Part shown: positions 37,419 to 49,663 of the stretch, one piece after another
Numbering within the stretch: position 1 is the first letter of the stretch
How the letters are laid out: each line of letters opens with the position of its first letter
Assembly: GCA_029884335.1 (NCBI GenBank)
Contig: JAOUIA010000006.1
Location: 20,882 to 84,881, forward strand
Direction: 5' to 3'
Source: Betaproteobacteria bacterium
Lineage (GTDB): Bacteria; Pseudomonadota; Gammaproteobacteria; Burkholderiales; Casimicrobiaceae
Length of the DNA: 64,000 nucleotides
The notes under the pieces: generated by a model
Told to the model about the DNA's origin: nothing
Seen by the model: the letters and a program-made list of their open reading frames with translations, nothing else
Database searches by the model: none
Translations under genes and position numbers: made by a program

Positions 37419-38402
37419 TTACACAAACCGGGACGGCTGCGCGCAGCGCCGTTCCCTCGACAGGAATCCGGTCACTTCCTCGCGGTCGTGGTAGAGCTGC
37501 CGCAGCGCCAGCGCGAACGGCGTGCCGGTCGCGCGCATCCGCCTGGCGACGAGCGCCTCGCAGGCGCGCACCTCGTCGTAGCGCTTCTTCATCGGCAGCT
37601 TGAGGTTGAAGATCGCGTGGCGTGCCGCACCCTCCGCGATCCAGTCCGCCACCAGCGCGGCGATGCGCGCCGGGCGCTCAACCATGTCGCAGACGAGCCA
37701 GTCGACCGGGCGGCGCGGCCGGTAGGAGAGGCCGTCGGCGCGCACGTGCGCGATCAGCGGATCGGCCGCGGCGGCGCCCTTGAGCGGGCCGTTGTCGACC
37801 GCGGTCACCCGCAGGCCCTTGCTCGCGAGCAGCCACGACCAGCCGCCGGGCGCCGCGCCCAGGTCGACCGCGCGCATGCCCGGCCGCAGGAGCTCGCCGG
37901 CGGACTCCCCCAGGAAGACGACCAGCGCCTCGGCGAGCTTCGCCGCGGAACGCGACGGGGCGCCCGCGGGCACGCGGATGCGCGGAATGCCGAGCGGCCA
38001 GGGCGTCGACGCGGCGTCGCTGGTGCCGACCCAGGCGGTGCCGCCGTCGCGAAGGAACACGTGCAGGCGGCGCGGCGCATCGTCGCGCAGGCGTCCCTTC
38101 GCAGCCAGCGCTGCGGCGATCCGCGCGGCGAGCGCGCGGGCGAGCGGCGAGAGCGCCTTGCCGTCGTTGGTATCGGGGTGCTCGACGTACGGCGCGCGCC
38201 ATGCGGCCGAGTGCGCTTCGGGATCGAGCGCGTCGATCGCCGCGAGCAGCGGTGCGACGCGGTCGGGACGTTGCGCGTCGCCGCGGAGGAGCGCGACCGG
38301 CCCCGCGCCGACGAACAGGTTGCGCGCGGCCACCGGCCGCGCGTCGGCGAGCCGGGCTACGGCGCGCGAGGTCGCCGGTGGCAGGAGCCGGCCGACGACC
38401 AT
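37419..38402 (-). CDS. rlmM: 23S rRNA 2'-O-ribose methyltransferase RlmM, start unresolved
   Basis: RlmM methylates C2498 of 23S rRNA. The visible 327 residues include the SAM-binding DLGAAPGGWSWLL, VDWLVCDMVERP and NLKLPMKKRYDE motifs. The first ATG is at 38402, yet family-type sequence continues in frame upstream: about residues -45 to -1 read DCLVAGCRAGFEREAAADL and ALLDASIDVDAPEGEG, the normal N-terminal domain. No ATG, GTG or TTG exists in frame up to the helicase stop; the codons there are ATC GTA ACG (38543-38535). So either a rare start codon is used, the sequence has an error, or the gene is truncated. Confidence 0.85.
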   Translation of the reverse strand: MVVGRLLPPATSRAVARLADARPVAARNLFVGAGPVALLRGDAQRPDRVAPLLAAIDALDPEAHSAAWRAPYVEHPDTNDGKALSPLARALAARIAAALAAKGRLRDDAPRRLHVFLRDGGTAWVGTSDAASTPWPLGIPRIRVPAGAPSRSAAKLAEALVVFLGESAGELLRPGMRAVDLGAAPGGWSWLLASKGLRVTAVDNGPLKGAAAADPLIAHVRADGLSYRPRRPVDWLVCDMVERPARIAALVADWIAEGAARHAIFNLKLPMKKRYDEVRACEALVARRMRATGTPFALALRQLYHDREEVTGFLSRERRCAQPSRFV

Positions 38403-38536
38403 CCCTTCGCCTTCCGGCGCATCGACGTCGATCGAGGCGTCGAGGAGGGCCGCCGCGCGCGCGAGGTCGGCGGCGGCTTCGCGCTCGAAGCCGGCGCGGC
38501 AGCCGGCGACGAGGCAGTCGGGCGAAGCGTGCGGCG

Positions 38537-40051
<1,515 letters not shown>

Positions 40052-40127
40052 CAGCACTCCTGAAAGCGGCCCACTCGCGTTGCGAGTTCCGGTCCAGGCA
40101 GCGTGGTCAACAGTGGAAGGATGCGAC

Positions 40128-40160
40128 CGGAAACAAAGCTGTTGAATTATAGCAGCTTTT
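40128..40160 (-). promoter_or_regulatory. -10 box within a dyad ahead of rhlE
   Basis: Minus-strand TATAAT (40151-40146) lies inside the inverted repeat AAAGCTG/CAGCTTT (about 40135-40141 and 40153-40159). The dyad centred on a -10 box looks like an operator or a structured 5' end. Confidence 0.5.
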
Positions 40161-40237
40161 TCCGGCCGTGGGGCGCTTTCGGCGCGGTGGCCCGACTCGG
40201 GGGCGGCGGCGGGTCGCCGCAGAGGGCAGGGACGGGC

Positions 40238-40243
40238 TAAAAT
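40238..40243 (+). promoter_or_regulatory. Probable -10 box (TAAAAT) of typA
   Basis: TAAAAT lies 30 bp before the typA ATG, followed by a short GCGGG-TTTTCTT-CCCGC hairpin in the leader. No clear -35. Confidence 0.5.
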
Positions 40244-40272
40244 AGCGGGTTTTCTTCCCGCCAGGGACGCCC

Positions 40273-42174
<1,902 letters not shown>

Positions 42175-42211
42175 CGGCGCTCGCCAGGGCCCGCCCGGCC
42201 CGGAAACAGCG

Positions 42212-42232
42212 CGGGGCCCGGTGCGGGCCCCG
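42212..42232. terminator. Hairpin between typA and the cytochrome gene
   Basis: CGGGGCCC (42212-42219) / GGGCCCCG (42225-42232) with a 5-nt loop, 38 bp after typA and 63 bp from the convergent cytochrome stop. There is no T run, so termination efficiency is uncertain. Confidence 0.5.
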
Positions 42233-42294
42233 AGTGCTCCGGAAAGCTGCGGGGACTCTGAGGTCGTCTCGCGACGGCCTGCGCGCGTCTCCCG

Positions 42295-43689
42295 TCAGTC
42301 GTCGTCGTCGTGCGAATCGTCGCTGCGACCGACCTCGTGCACCCTGCGCACGTCCTTGTCCTTCCCGGGGCCGTGGCAGGACGCGCACCGCTCGCGGACC
42401 GTGACGCCGATGGCCGCCTGCGTCGTCGCGAACGAAGCGCCGCCGCGCCTCGACATGTGCGTCTTCACTTCGGCCTTGTCGTGGCACGACGAGCAGACGG
42501 CGGCCGTCGGGCTGATCTTCGAGTCGTTCGAGGGGTCGACGTCGATCGTGCGCGGCGTCGCGAGGTAGGCGCTCTGCGTCCTCGTCGTCGTCCCGAGCAC
42601 CTCGGCGCGCAGCGGCAGTTCGAACGTTCCCTTCCCGTTCGCGTCTTTGTGGCAGAGCGCGCAGTTGCGCAGCGCGTTGGGGAAGCGCACGGTGCTGAAG
42701 TCGTTGACCGAGCTGTTGCGGCCGATCACGACGAACGGCTGCGTCCGGAAGCCGCCGGCGTGGATCGAGTGGATCATGGTCTTGAAGTCTATCGGGACCT
42801 CGGGACCGGCGATGCGCGGGTCCTCCCCGGCGGCCACCGGGCGCCGGTAGGCGACGTCGGTCTGGTTCGGGTTGTGGCACACGACGCACGCGGCGAGGTT
42901 CTCGTTGCGGTTCGCGCCGTGCAGGCTGAGGCGGATCTCGTCGTGTCCGTTATGGCAGCCCTTGCACTTCGCGATGTCGACGATCGGCCTGCGCGGGTCC
43001 TGCGCGGCCGGCAGCATCGCCGCCAGCGGTGCCGACGGCGCGAACGTGAAGTTCGCGGCCGCGGTCGTCGCCGGGATGTTGTAGTCGGGCGGGACGGTCT
43101 GGTCGTCGCAATTGACTCCGGGAACGCCCACGCACACGGGCCGGCCTTCGAGCACGACGCGGCCGTACCCGGGCAGCCCGGGAAAGGCGAGCGGCGTGAC
43201 CCTCGCCAGCGCGTAGAAGCGGTTCGCGCCGGTCGGGCCGCACTCGGAGGGCGTGCACGCGAATGCCGTGACCGGGCTCGCCGCCTTGTTGACCAGGTTG
43301 CGGACCTGCACCGGCGCGGCCGCCGCCGCGCCGGGCGCCGTCGCGGCGATCGGCAGGAGCGAGCCCGTCGCGCCGCCGACGTTCGTGAAGTCGGCGCCCG
43401 GGTCCCAGCCGATGTCCAGCGTCAACTGGCCGGAGGGCGCAGGCGACGGGCGGAACGGCTGCGCGTTCTGGATGTCCCAGACCGTGCCCATCACCGGATC
43501 GGTCACCGAGAACACGACCTTGATCGTGTACGACTGGGGCGTTGCGGCCGGGCCGGGCGTGACGCCGACCTTCTCGATGTTGAACTGGAAGTGCTTCGCC
43601 GCCTCCCAGAGATCGACTGCGGCGTGCGCGGCCGTGGCCGCGAACGCGACGGCGATGGCGAGTGCCCGCGCGATTGACGTCGTCCTCAT
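42295..43689 (-). CDS. Exported five-haem cytochrome c, OmcA/MtrC-like
   Basis: A 464-residue protein starting at an ATG with AGGAGG 8 bp ahead. Signal peptide (ARALAIAVAFAATAAHA), a beta-rich N-terminal half (to about residue 235), then five CxxCH haem sites in the second half: CKGCH (~242), CVVCH (~268), CALCH (~342), CSSCH (~398), CASCH (~435). Distal-ligand segments LSLHGANRNENLAACVVCH and MIHSIHAGG are those of the OmcA/MtrC decahaem family. No lipobox is seen. It ends SHDDDD. Expected to carry electrons in the periplasm or outer membrane; no MtrA/B partners are near. Divergent from a two-component operon. Confidence 0.87.
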   Translation of the reverse strand: MRTTSIARALAIAVAFAATAAHAAVDLWEAAKHFQFNIEKVGVTPGPAATPQSYTIKVVFSVTDPVMGTVWDIQNAQPFRPSPAPSGQLTLDIGWDPGADFTNVGGATGSLLPIAATAPGAAAAAPVQVRNLVNKAASPVTAFACTPSECGPTGANRFYALARVTPLAFPGLPGYGRVVLEGRPVCVGVPGVNCDDQTVPPDYNIPATTAAANFTFAPSAPLAAMLPAAQDPRRPIVDIAKCKGCHNGHDEIRLSLHGANRNENLAACVVCHNPNQTDVAYRRPVAAGEDPRIAGPEVPIDFKTMIHSIHAGGFRTQPFVVIGRNSSVNDFSTVRFPNALRNCALCHKDANGKGTFELPLRAEVLGTTTRTQSAYLATPRTIDVDPSNDSKISPTAAVCSSCHDKAEVKTHMSRRGGASFATTQAAIGVTVRERCASCHGPGKDKDVRRVHEVGRSDDSHDDDD

Positions 43690-43960
43690 CGGATCGTCCT
43701 CCTGGTTGGTCGGACGGGCGCGGCTGCTGCGCCGCGCGTGCGTCCCGCCGCGGTCGCCGGTGCATCGGTTCCACGTCGGCGTGGGGACAACGTAGCGGCG
43801 CAAGCTGAACGGAAGCTGAACGCGTCGCGTCCCGGCGCCGTTGTCTGATCTCGATCAAGGTCGCGGTCGGGCGGCGCGCGGGGCTGCGAGTGCGCACCGT
43901 TCGGCCGCGCGTCCGGTGGAACGGCTTGGCGCGCGCACTTTGCTGGCGTAGGCTCCGCGC

Positions 43961-44644
43961 ATGCGCGTGCTGCTCGTCGAAGACGATCCCGTGCTCGCGT
44001 CGGCGGTACGCGACTACCTGACCCGCGACGGCTGGGCGGTGGACGTCGCGCCCACGCTCGCCGTGGCCAGGGGGTGCATGCCCGCGCCGTACGTGACGGT
44101 CGTCCTCGACCTCGGGCTGCCCGACGGCAGCGGGCTCTCGCTGCTGCCGCTGTTCGCGCGCCAGCCGGAGCCGCCGGCCGTGCTCGTCCTGACGGCGCAG
44201 GACCGGCTCTCGGACCGCGTGAGAGGTCTCGACGCCGGTGCCGACGACTACCTCGTCAAGCCGTTCGACCTGCCGGAGCTGTCGGCGCGACTGCGGGCGA
44301 TCGTCCGCCGGCGCGCGGGCCGCCGGACGCCGACGATCGAGCGGGGAGCGGTGACGATCGATCCCGCCGCGCGCGAGGTGAGCGTCAACGGGCGGCCGGT
44401 CGAGCTCACGGCGCGCGAGTACGCGCTCGTCGTCGCGCTCGCGGAGGCGCCCGAGCGGGTGTTCTCGCGTTCGCAGCTCGAGGACACCCTCTACACGTTC
44501 GACGGCGGCGTCGAGAGCAACATCGTCGAGGTGTACGTGTCGCGGCTGCGGCGGAAGTTCGGGCGCGCGGCGATACGCACCGTGCGCGGCATCGGCTATC
44601 GCTGGGACGCGGCGGGCGCGACCGGCGCGGAGGCCGACGCGTGA
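43961..44644 (+). CDS. OmpR-family response regulator
   Basis: A 227-residue regulator: receiver domain with Asp50 (VVLDLGLPDGSG), acidic pocket VEDD, Thr in LVLTAQ and Lys in DYLVKPFDLPEL, then a winged-helix DNA-binding domain (VELTAREYALVVALAEAPERVFSRSQLEDTLY and the wing RTVRGIGYRW). It overlaps the kinase gene by 4 bp. The 271-bp spacer to the divergent cytochrome gene (43690-43960) holds no gene and would be the natural site for it to act. Signal unknown. Confidence 0.93.
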   Translation: MRVLLVEDDPVLASAVRDYLTRDGWAVDVAPTLAVARGCMPAPYVTVVLDLGLPDGSGLSLLPLFARQPEPPAVLVLTAQDRLSDRVRGLDAGADDYLVKPFDLPELSARLRAIVRRRAGRRTPTIERGAVTIDPAAREVSVNGRPVELTAREYALVVALAEAPERVFSRSQLEDTLYTFDGGVESNIVEVYVSRLRRKFGRAAIRTVRGIGYRWDAAGATGAEADA

Positions 44645-46038
44645 CGCGTCGCGTCCGGACCGGCTCGACGACGAACGCGCTGGCGCGCAGCCTGCTCGTC
44701 GGCCTGTCCCTGCTGTGGCTGCTCGGCGTCGTCGGCAGCGGCGTGGTCCTCAAGCGCCTGATCGACAGGTACTCCGACGACGAGCTCCACGAAAGCGCGA
44801 CGATCCTCCTCTCGCTGGTCGCCTACACCGACGACCTCCTCGTCACCGCAGCGGTGCTCGGTGAGCGGGCGCCGCTCGTGGAAGGGAGGCACGAGCACGA
44901 GCGCTACGTCTTCCTGGTGCGCGACGCATCGGGTCGCGTGCTGCTGCACGGACGCGGTTCCGAGGCGGTGCCGGTCGACGCGCCGCTGCGGGAAGGCTTC
45001 GCGACGGCCGGCGACTGGCGCGTGGTCACGCTGGCCGACCCTGCGCGCCGGCGATTCGTTCAACTCGCCGATCCGCTGGCCGAGCGCCGCGAAGCGCTGG
45101 TCTCCGCGCTCGTCTGGCTCACGCTGCCGCTCGGGGCGCTGCTCGCGTTCGCCGCGTACATCGTCTACCGCGCCTCGCGCACGCTCGTCCGCCAAGTCGA
45201 GGCGACGGCGGGTGCCGTCGCGCGGCAGGACCCGAAGGCGCTCGGCGCGCTGCCGCTCGACGGCGTCGTCACCGAGATGCGGCCCGCGGTCGAGGCGACG
45301 AACGCGCTGCTCGCCCGCCTCGCGGCCGCCCTCGAAGCGGAGCGCAGCTTCACCTACAACAGCGCGCACGAGCTGCGCACGCCGATCGCCGGCGCGTTGG
45401 CGCAGGGGCAGCTCCTCGCTGCCGGCACGGCGGGGACGCCCCATCAGGCGCAGGCGGAAGCGCTGGTGGCGGCGCTGTCGCGACTCGCCCGGCTCGCCGA
45501 GCGCCTGCTCGCGCTCGCGCGCGCCGAGGGTGCGCAGGCGCTCGCCGCCGAGCCGGTCGACCTGCAGACCGTAGTGGGCCTGACGGTCGACGAGTTCGCG
45601 CGCGACTCGCGCCTCGCGGGACGCTCGCTCGTCGCCGACTGCGCGCCTGCGCGCATCCGCGGCGACCTCGACGCCGCCGGGCTCGCGCTGCGCAACCTCG
45701 TCGAGAACGCGCTGGTCCACGGCGTACCGGGCACGCGAGTTCGCGTCGGCTGCGGGACGAGCGAGGGTCGCGCGTGGCTCGCGGTCACGGACGACGGACC
45801 GGGCAGCGACCGCGACGTCGCGTCGCTGACGAGACGGTTCGTGCGCGGCGGGCACGGCGAAGGCGCCGGCCTCGGCCTTTCCATCGTCGAGACGCTCGCG
45901 CGGCGCATGGGCGCGCGGCTCACTCTCGCGAGTCCGCCCGAAGGCGCGGCACGCGGCTTCGAGGCGAAGCTGCAGTGGAGCCGGGAGGACACCGGCGATC
46001 CGGTGCGGCGGGCGCGGACGGAGCGAAGGTCCGCATGA
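44641..46038 (+). CDS. Sensor histidine kinase (QseC/TctE-like)
   Basis: A 465-residue membrane kinase starting at GTG 44641, overlapping the regulator stop (GTGA). Two membrane segments (about 14-36 and 158-180) flank a 120-residue periplasmic sensor region containing GRHEHERYVFLVRDASGRVLLHG; a HAMP-like linker, the H-box FTYNSAHELRTPIAG, and an ATPase with LVENALVHG, DDGPGS and GEGAGLGLSIVE follow. Architecture resembles QseC/TctE. Its stop overlaps the next gene's ATG (ATGA), so three proteins are made from one message. Confidence 0.92.
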   Translation: MTRRVRTGSTTNALARSLLVGLSLLWLLGVVGSGVVLKRLIDRYSDDELHESATILLSLVAYTDDLLVTAAVLGERAPLVEGRHEHERYVFLVRDASGRVLLHGRGSEAVPVDAPLREGFATAGDWRVVTLADPARRRFVQLADPLAERREALVSALVWLTLPLGALLAFAAYIVYRASRTLVRQVEATAGAVARQDPKALGALPLDGVVTEMRPAVEATNALLARLAAALEAERSFTYNSAHELRTPIAGALAQGQLLAAGTAGTPHQAQAEALVAALSRLARLAERLLALARAEGAQALAAEPVDLQTVVGLTVDEFARDSRLAGRSLVADCAPARIRGDLDAAGLALRNLVENALVHGVPGTRVRVGCGTSEGRAWLAVTDDGPGSDRDVASLTRRFVRGGHGEGAGLGLSIVETLARRMGARLTLASPPEGAARGFEAKLQWSREDTGDPVRRARTERRSA

Positions 46039-47066
46039 TCCGACCTGCCGCCCCCGCGCTCGGCGCCGCGCTCGCGCAGCGTTTCGCGATCATCGCCCTC
46101 GACAACGTCGTGCGCGAGTTCCCTCACAAGCTCGACCACACGATGGGCGGCGCGGAAGACGTCCTGCGCCCGCGCGCGCTGCACCCCGCGTTCCACGGCA
46201 GCTTCGACTGGCACTCGTGCGTGCACATGCACTGGCTGCTCGCGCGCGTGCTGCGCCGCCATCCGCAGCTGGCTTGCGCCGGCGACATCGGGCGCGTGTT
46301 CGATCGGCACTTGTCGCGCGATGCGATCGCCTCAGAGGTCGCCTATCTCCACCGGCCGGGCACGGCGTCCTTCGAACGCACGTATGGCTGGGCGTGGCTG
46401 CTCAAGCTCGCGCAGGAGGTCGGCGCAGGCGCCGGCGACGCATTCCGCCGCTGGCAGGGCGATCTCGCGCCGCTGGCCGACGCGTTCGTCGCGCGCTACC
46501 TCGACTACCTGCCGAAGGCGAACCACCCGCTGCGTACCGGCATGCACCCGAACAGCGCGTTCGGGCTCGCCTTTGCGCTCGACTACGGTCGTTCGCGGGG
46601 CGAACAGGCGCTCGTCGCGCTGTGCGAAGCGAAGGCGCGCGAGTGGTTCGGCGCCGACCGCGACTATCCCGCCGCATGGGAGCCGTCCGGGTCCGACTTC
46701 CTCTCGCCGGCCCTGATGGAGGCCGACACGATGCGCCGGGTGCTCGGCCGCGACGAGTTCGCGTCCTGGCTCACGTCGTTCCTGCCGGGGCTCGCCGATG
46801 GCGACCCGGCGACGTTGTTCACGCCGGCCGTGCCGAGCGACCGTGCCGACCCGCAGATCGTGCACCTCGACGGGCTCAACCTCTCCCGTGCCATGTGCTT
46901 CGCGGGGATGGCAGGCGCGCTTCCCAAGGGCGACGCGCGCGCGAGCCTGCTGGGCGGGGCCGCCGCCACGCATCTCGCCGCCGGCATGCAGGGGCTCGAC
47001 AGCGGCGACTACATGGGCGGGCACTGGCTGGCGACGTTTGCCGTGCTGGCCCTCGACGGGCCGTAG
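46035..47066 (+). CDS. DUF2891 protein, co-transcribed with a two-component system
   Basis: A 343-residue soluble protein of the DUF2891 family, recognised by EFPHKLDHTMGGAEDVLRPR, HPAFHGSFDWHSCVHMHWLL and ASFERTYGWAWLLKLAQE. Conserved His/Asp/Trp residues and an all-helical pattern suggest an (alpha/alpha) barrel like those of glycan-active enzymes, but activity is unknown. No signal peptide. Translation is coupled to the kinase by an ATGA overlap, which is not a usual setting for DUF2891 and may hint at a link with the sensed signal. Confidence 0.85.
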   Translation: MIRPAAPALGAALAQRFAIIALDNVVREFPHKLDHTMGGAEDVLRPRALHPAFHGSFDWHSCVHMHWLLARVLRRHPQLACAGDIGRVFDRHLSRDAIASEVAYLHRPGTASFERTYGWAWLLKLAQEVGAGAGDAFRRWQGDLAPLADAFVARYLDYLPKANHPLRTGMHPNSAFGLAFALDYGRSRGEQALVALCEAKAREWFGADRDYPAAWEPSGSDFLSPALMEADTMRRVLGRDEFASWLTSFLPGLADGDPATLFTPAVPSDRADPQIVHLDGLNLSRAMCFAGMAGALPKGDARASLLGGAAATHLAAGMQGLDSGDYMGGHWLATFAVLALDGP

Positions 47067-47108
47067 CGTTTCGCACCGCGCGCGGCCGACGCCGCGGCCG
47101 CCGGCGCG

Positions 47109-48197
47109 TCAGGCCATCGCCAAGTGCACCGGGATGCGCCGGTTGCCGAAGCTGCCGCGGTAGCGCGCGAAGCGTCCCGGGATCGGCGTGCCGCAGTGCC
47201 GGCACGCGCCGCGCTCGTCGAGCGCGTAGTCGAGGATGCGGTAGCCGTCGCGCACGATCAGCTCCGCCGAGCAGCCCGGGCAGCGCGTCGTCGCGCCGTC
47301 GATGTCGCGCACGTTGCCCGTGTAGACGTAGCGCAGACCGTTGGAGAGACCGATCGCGCGCGCGCGGGAGAGCGTCGCCGCGGGCGTGGCGCGCACGTCG
47401 GTCATCTTCCAGTCCGGATGGAACGCGGAGAAGTGCAGCGGGACGTCGGCCCCGAGCTCGTCGGCGACCCAGCGCGTGAGCGCGTCGAGCTCGTCGTCGC
47501 CGTCGTTCTTCCCGGGGATCAGCAGCGTGGTGATCTCGAGCCAGCAGCCCGTCTCGTGCTTCACGTAGCGCAGCGTGTCGAGCACGGGGCCCAGCTTCGC
47601 GCCGGTGAGCCGCACGTAGAAGTCGTCGGTGAATGCCTTGAGGTCGACGTTGGCGGCGTCCATTTTCGCAAAGAACTCGCGCCGCGGCTCGGGAGAGATG
47701 TACCCGGCGGTCACCGCCACCGTCCGCACGCCGCGGGCGCGACAAGCGTCCGCGACGTCCATCGCGTACTCGGCGAAGATCACCGGGTCGTTGTACGTGA
47801 ACGCTACCGACTCGGCGCCAGCCGCGACGGCCGCCTCCGCGATCGCCTCGGGCCCGGCCGCGTCCATCAGCGTGTCCATCTCGCGCGACTTGCTGATGTC
47901 CCAGTTCTGGCAGAACTTGCAGGCGAGATTGCAGCCGGCGGTGCCGAACGAGAGCACCGAGCTGCCCGGCAGGAAGTGGTTGAGCGGCTTCTTCTCGATC
48001 GGGTCCACGCAGAACCCGGACGAGCGGCCGTAGGTCGTGAGCAGCATCCGCTCGCCTTCGCGCATGCGCACGAAGCACAGCCCGCGCTGGCCGTCGTGCA
48101 GCCGGCACTCGCGCGGGCAGAGGTCGCACTGCATGCGGCCGTCGGGCAGCATCGACCACCAGCGGCCGGGGTGGCGGGACTCGGGGACCGCGCTCAT
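47109..48197 (-). CDS. amrS: AmmeMemoRadiSam system radical SAM enzyme (AmrS-like)
   Basis: A 362-residue radical SAM protein related to pyruvate formate-lyase activating enzymes. The cluster motif is TAGCNLACKFCQNWDIS; an N-terminal Cys set (CDLCPRECRLHDGQRGLC) and a C-terminal zinc-ribbon pair (RCPGCSAEL, CRHCGTPIPGR) frame it. GNVRDIDGATTRCPGC is typical of this subgroup. Its ATG overlaps the stop of the MEMO1/AMMECR1 fusion gene, the known AmmeMemoRadiSam partner. The biochemical role of the system is not established. Confidence 0.92.
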   Translation of the reverse strand: MSAVPESRHPGRWWSMLPDGRMQCDLCPRECRLHDGQRGLCFVRMREGERMLLTTYGRSSGFCVDPIEKKPLNHFLPGSSVLSFGTAGCNLACKFCQNWDISKSREMDTLMDAAGPEAIAEAAVAAGAESVAFTYNDPVIFAEYAMDVADACRARGVRTVAVTAGYISPEPRREFFAKMDAANVDLKAFTDDFYVRLTGAKLGPVLDTLRYVKHETGCWLEITTLLIPGKNDGDDELDALTRWVADELGADVPLHFSAFHPDWKMTDVRATPAATLSRARAIGLSNGLRYVYTGNVRDIDGATTRCPGCSAELIVRDGYRILDYALDERGACRHCGTPIPGRFARYRGSFGNRRIPVHLAMA

Positions 48198-49573
48198 GGC
48201 AGGCCGCTCTCGGACCACTTGCGCACGCGATAGCGCTGCGCGCGGCAGCACACGTCGATGCGCGCGATGCCGGCCTTGCGCGCGAGCTCGTCGAGGAACT
48301 CGCCGGGATCGGGCAGCGCGTCCCACACCTGCGGCAGGAACGTCGCGCGGCGCGTGCCGCACTCGAGGATCACGCCGTCGTCGCCGGGGCGAAGCTGCGC
48401 GGCGAGGTCGCTGCGATCGCGGAACGCGATCGGCTCCGAAGGCCCGAGCAGCGAAACTTCGACCGTGAGGGCGTCGAGCTCGTGGCGGCGCACCGGCGGA
48501 AAGCGCGGGTCGCGCAGTGCCGCGGCGACGGCGTTTGCTGCGACGTCGTCGCCGAGCGCGCGGTACGGCTCGAGCGAGCCGATGCAGCCGCGCAGGGCGG
48601 CGCCGGCGTGCAGCGTGACGAACGTCGCGCCATGCTCGCGCAGCCACGCTTCCGCGGCCACGCCGCCCCGCGAACTGCCGAGCGCCTCCTCGATCGCGCC
48701 GCGGGCCAGCGCGAGCAGCGTGCGTCCGCGCGCGGCGTCGCCATCGTCACCGCCGCTCGCGGCCGGCGGGCAGAAAGCGATGGCCGCATAGCCGACCACG
48801 CGCGCGCGGTCGCCGGCGGTGTCGCCGGAATTGCGCAGGTCGAGGAGCTGCGGCACGAGGCCGCGGCGGCGCGCGACTTCGAGCAGCCCGGCGATCGGCG
48901 TCGCGCCGCAGGCCTGCTCGTGGTCGAGGCCGGAGTCGCCGGCGAGGATCGCGCGCACCGTTGCCGCGTCGATCGAGCGTGCATCGTCGTAGCGATGGTA
49001 GTGCGAGAGGTCGGACGAGACGACGACCAGCGTCTCGTCGCCGCCCCAGAGGCGCTCGATGACCTCGGCGACCTCGGCGGCGCTCGCGTCGCCGACGGCG
49101 AGCGGCACCAGCGCGAACTCCCCGAGACGGGTCTGCAGGAACGGCAACTGCACCTCGAGCGAGTGCTCGTGCGCGTGCGCGGCATCCGACAAGACGACCT
49201 GCGGCAGGCCGGCCAGCGCCCGCATCGCGCCCTGGTCGAGCGGCACCGTGCCGAGTGGCGTCTCGAAGGCCTCCGCGCGGGGCAGCGCCAGCCCGCGCAC
49301 CGCCACCCGGTGGCAGGGGCCGAGCAGGACGACTCGGCGCACGTGCCCGCGAACGGCGTCGAGGCAAGCGTAGGCGGTCGCGGCGATCGGGCCCGAGTAG
49401 ACGTAGCCGGCGTGCGGCACGATCAGCGCCTTGGGCGGCGCCGGGAGGCTCGCCGGGCGAGCCTGGGCGAGCGCGTCGTCGAGTTCGCGGCGCAGCGCGC
49501 GCGGCGTCCCGGCGTAGAACAGCCCCGCGACCGCCGGGGGGCGGATGCTCGTGAGGGCGGGCGTGGGGCTCAT
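48194..49573 (-). CDS. AmmeMemoRadiSam system fusion: MEMO1-like (B) + AMMECR1 (A)
   Basis: A 459-residue protein with two domains. Residues 1-270 are MEMO1-like (RPPAVAGLFYAG, VPHAGYVYSGPIAATAY, HEHSLEVQLPFLQ, VVSSDLSHYHRYDDA), a dioxygenase-like fold with the conserved His/Asp pocket. Residues 280-459 are AMMECR1-like (GATFVTLHAGAALRGCIGSLEP, DPRFPPV, VSLLGPSEP, VWDALPDPGEFLDELARKAG). Translation is coupled to the radical SAM gene (ATGA overlap). In humans the two domains are separate proteins; fusion plus radical SAM defines the bacterial system, whose substrate is unknown. Confidence 0.92.
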   Translation of the reverse strand: MSPTPALTSIRPPAVAGLFYAGTPRALRRELDDALAQARPASLPAPPKALIVPHAGYVYSGPIAATAYACLDAVRGHVRRVVLLGPCHRVAVRGLALPRAEAFETPLGTVPLDQGAMRALAGLPQVVLSDAAHAHEHSLEVQLPFLQTRLGEFALVPLAVGDASAAEVAEVIERLWGGDETLVVVSSDLSHYHRYDDARSIDAATVRAILAGDSGLDHEQACGATPIAGLLEVARRRGLVPQLLDLRNSGDTAGDRARVVGYAAIAFCPPAASGGDDGDAARGRTLLALARGAIEEALGSSRGGVAAEAWLREHGATFVTLHAGAALRGCIGSLEPYRALGDDVAANAVAAALRDPRFPPVRRHELDALTVEVSLLGPSEPIAFRDRSDLAAQLRPGDDGVILECGTRRATFLPQVWDALPDPGEFLDELARKAGIARIDVCCRAQRYRVRKWSESGLP

Positions 49574-49663
49574 CGTCGGTCGGAGCGTTGTCTCCCAAGA
49601 TGCGTCCGCGGGCGCCGCAGCGCAAGAGGAGCGTCGTACCAAAGCGGTAAACTGCGCCCACCC

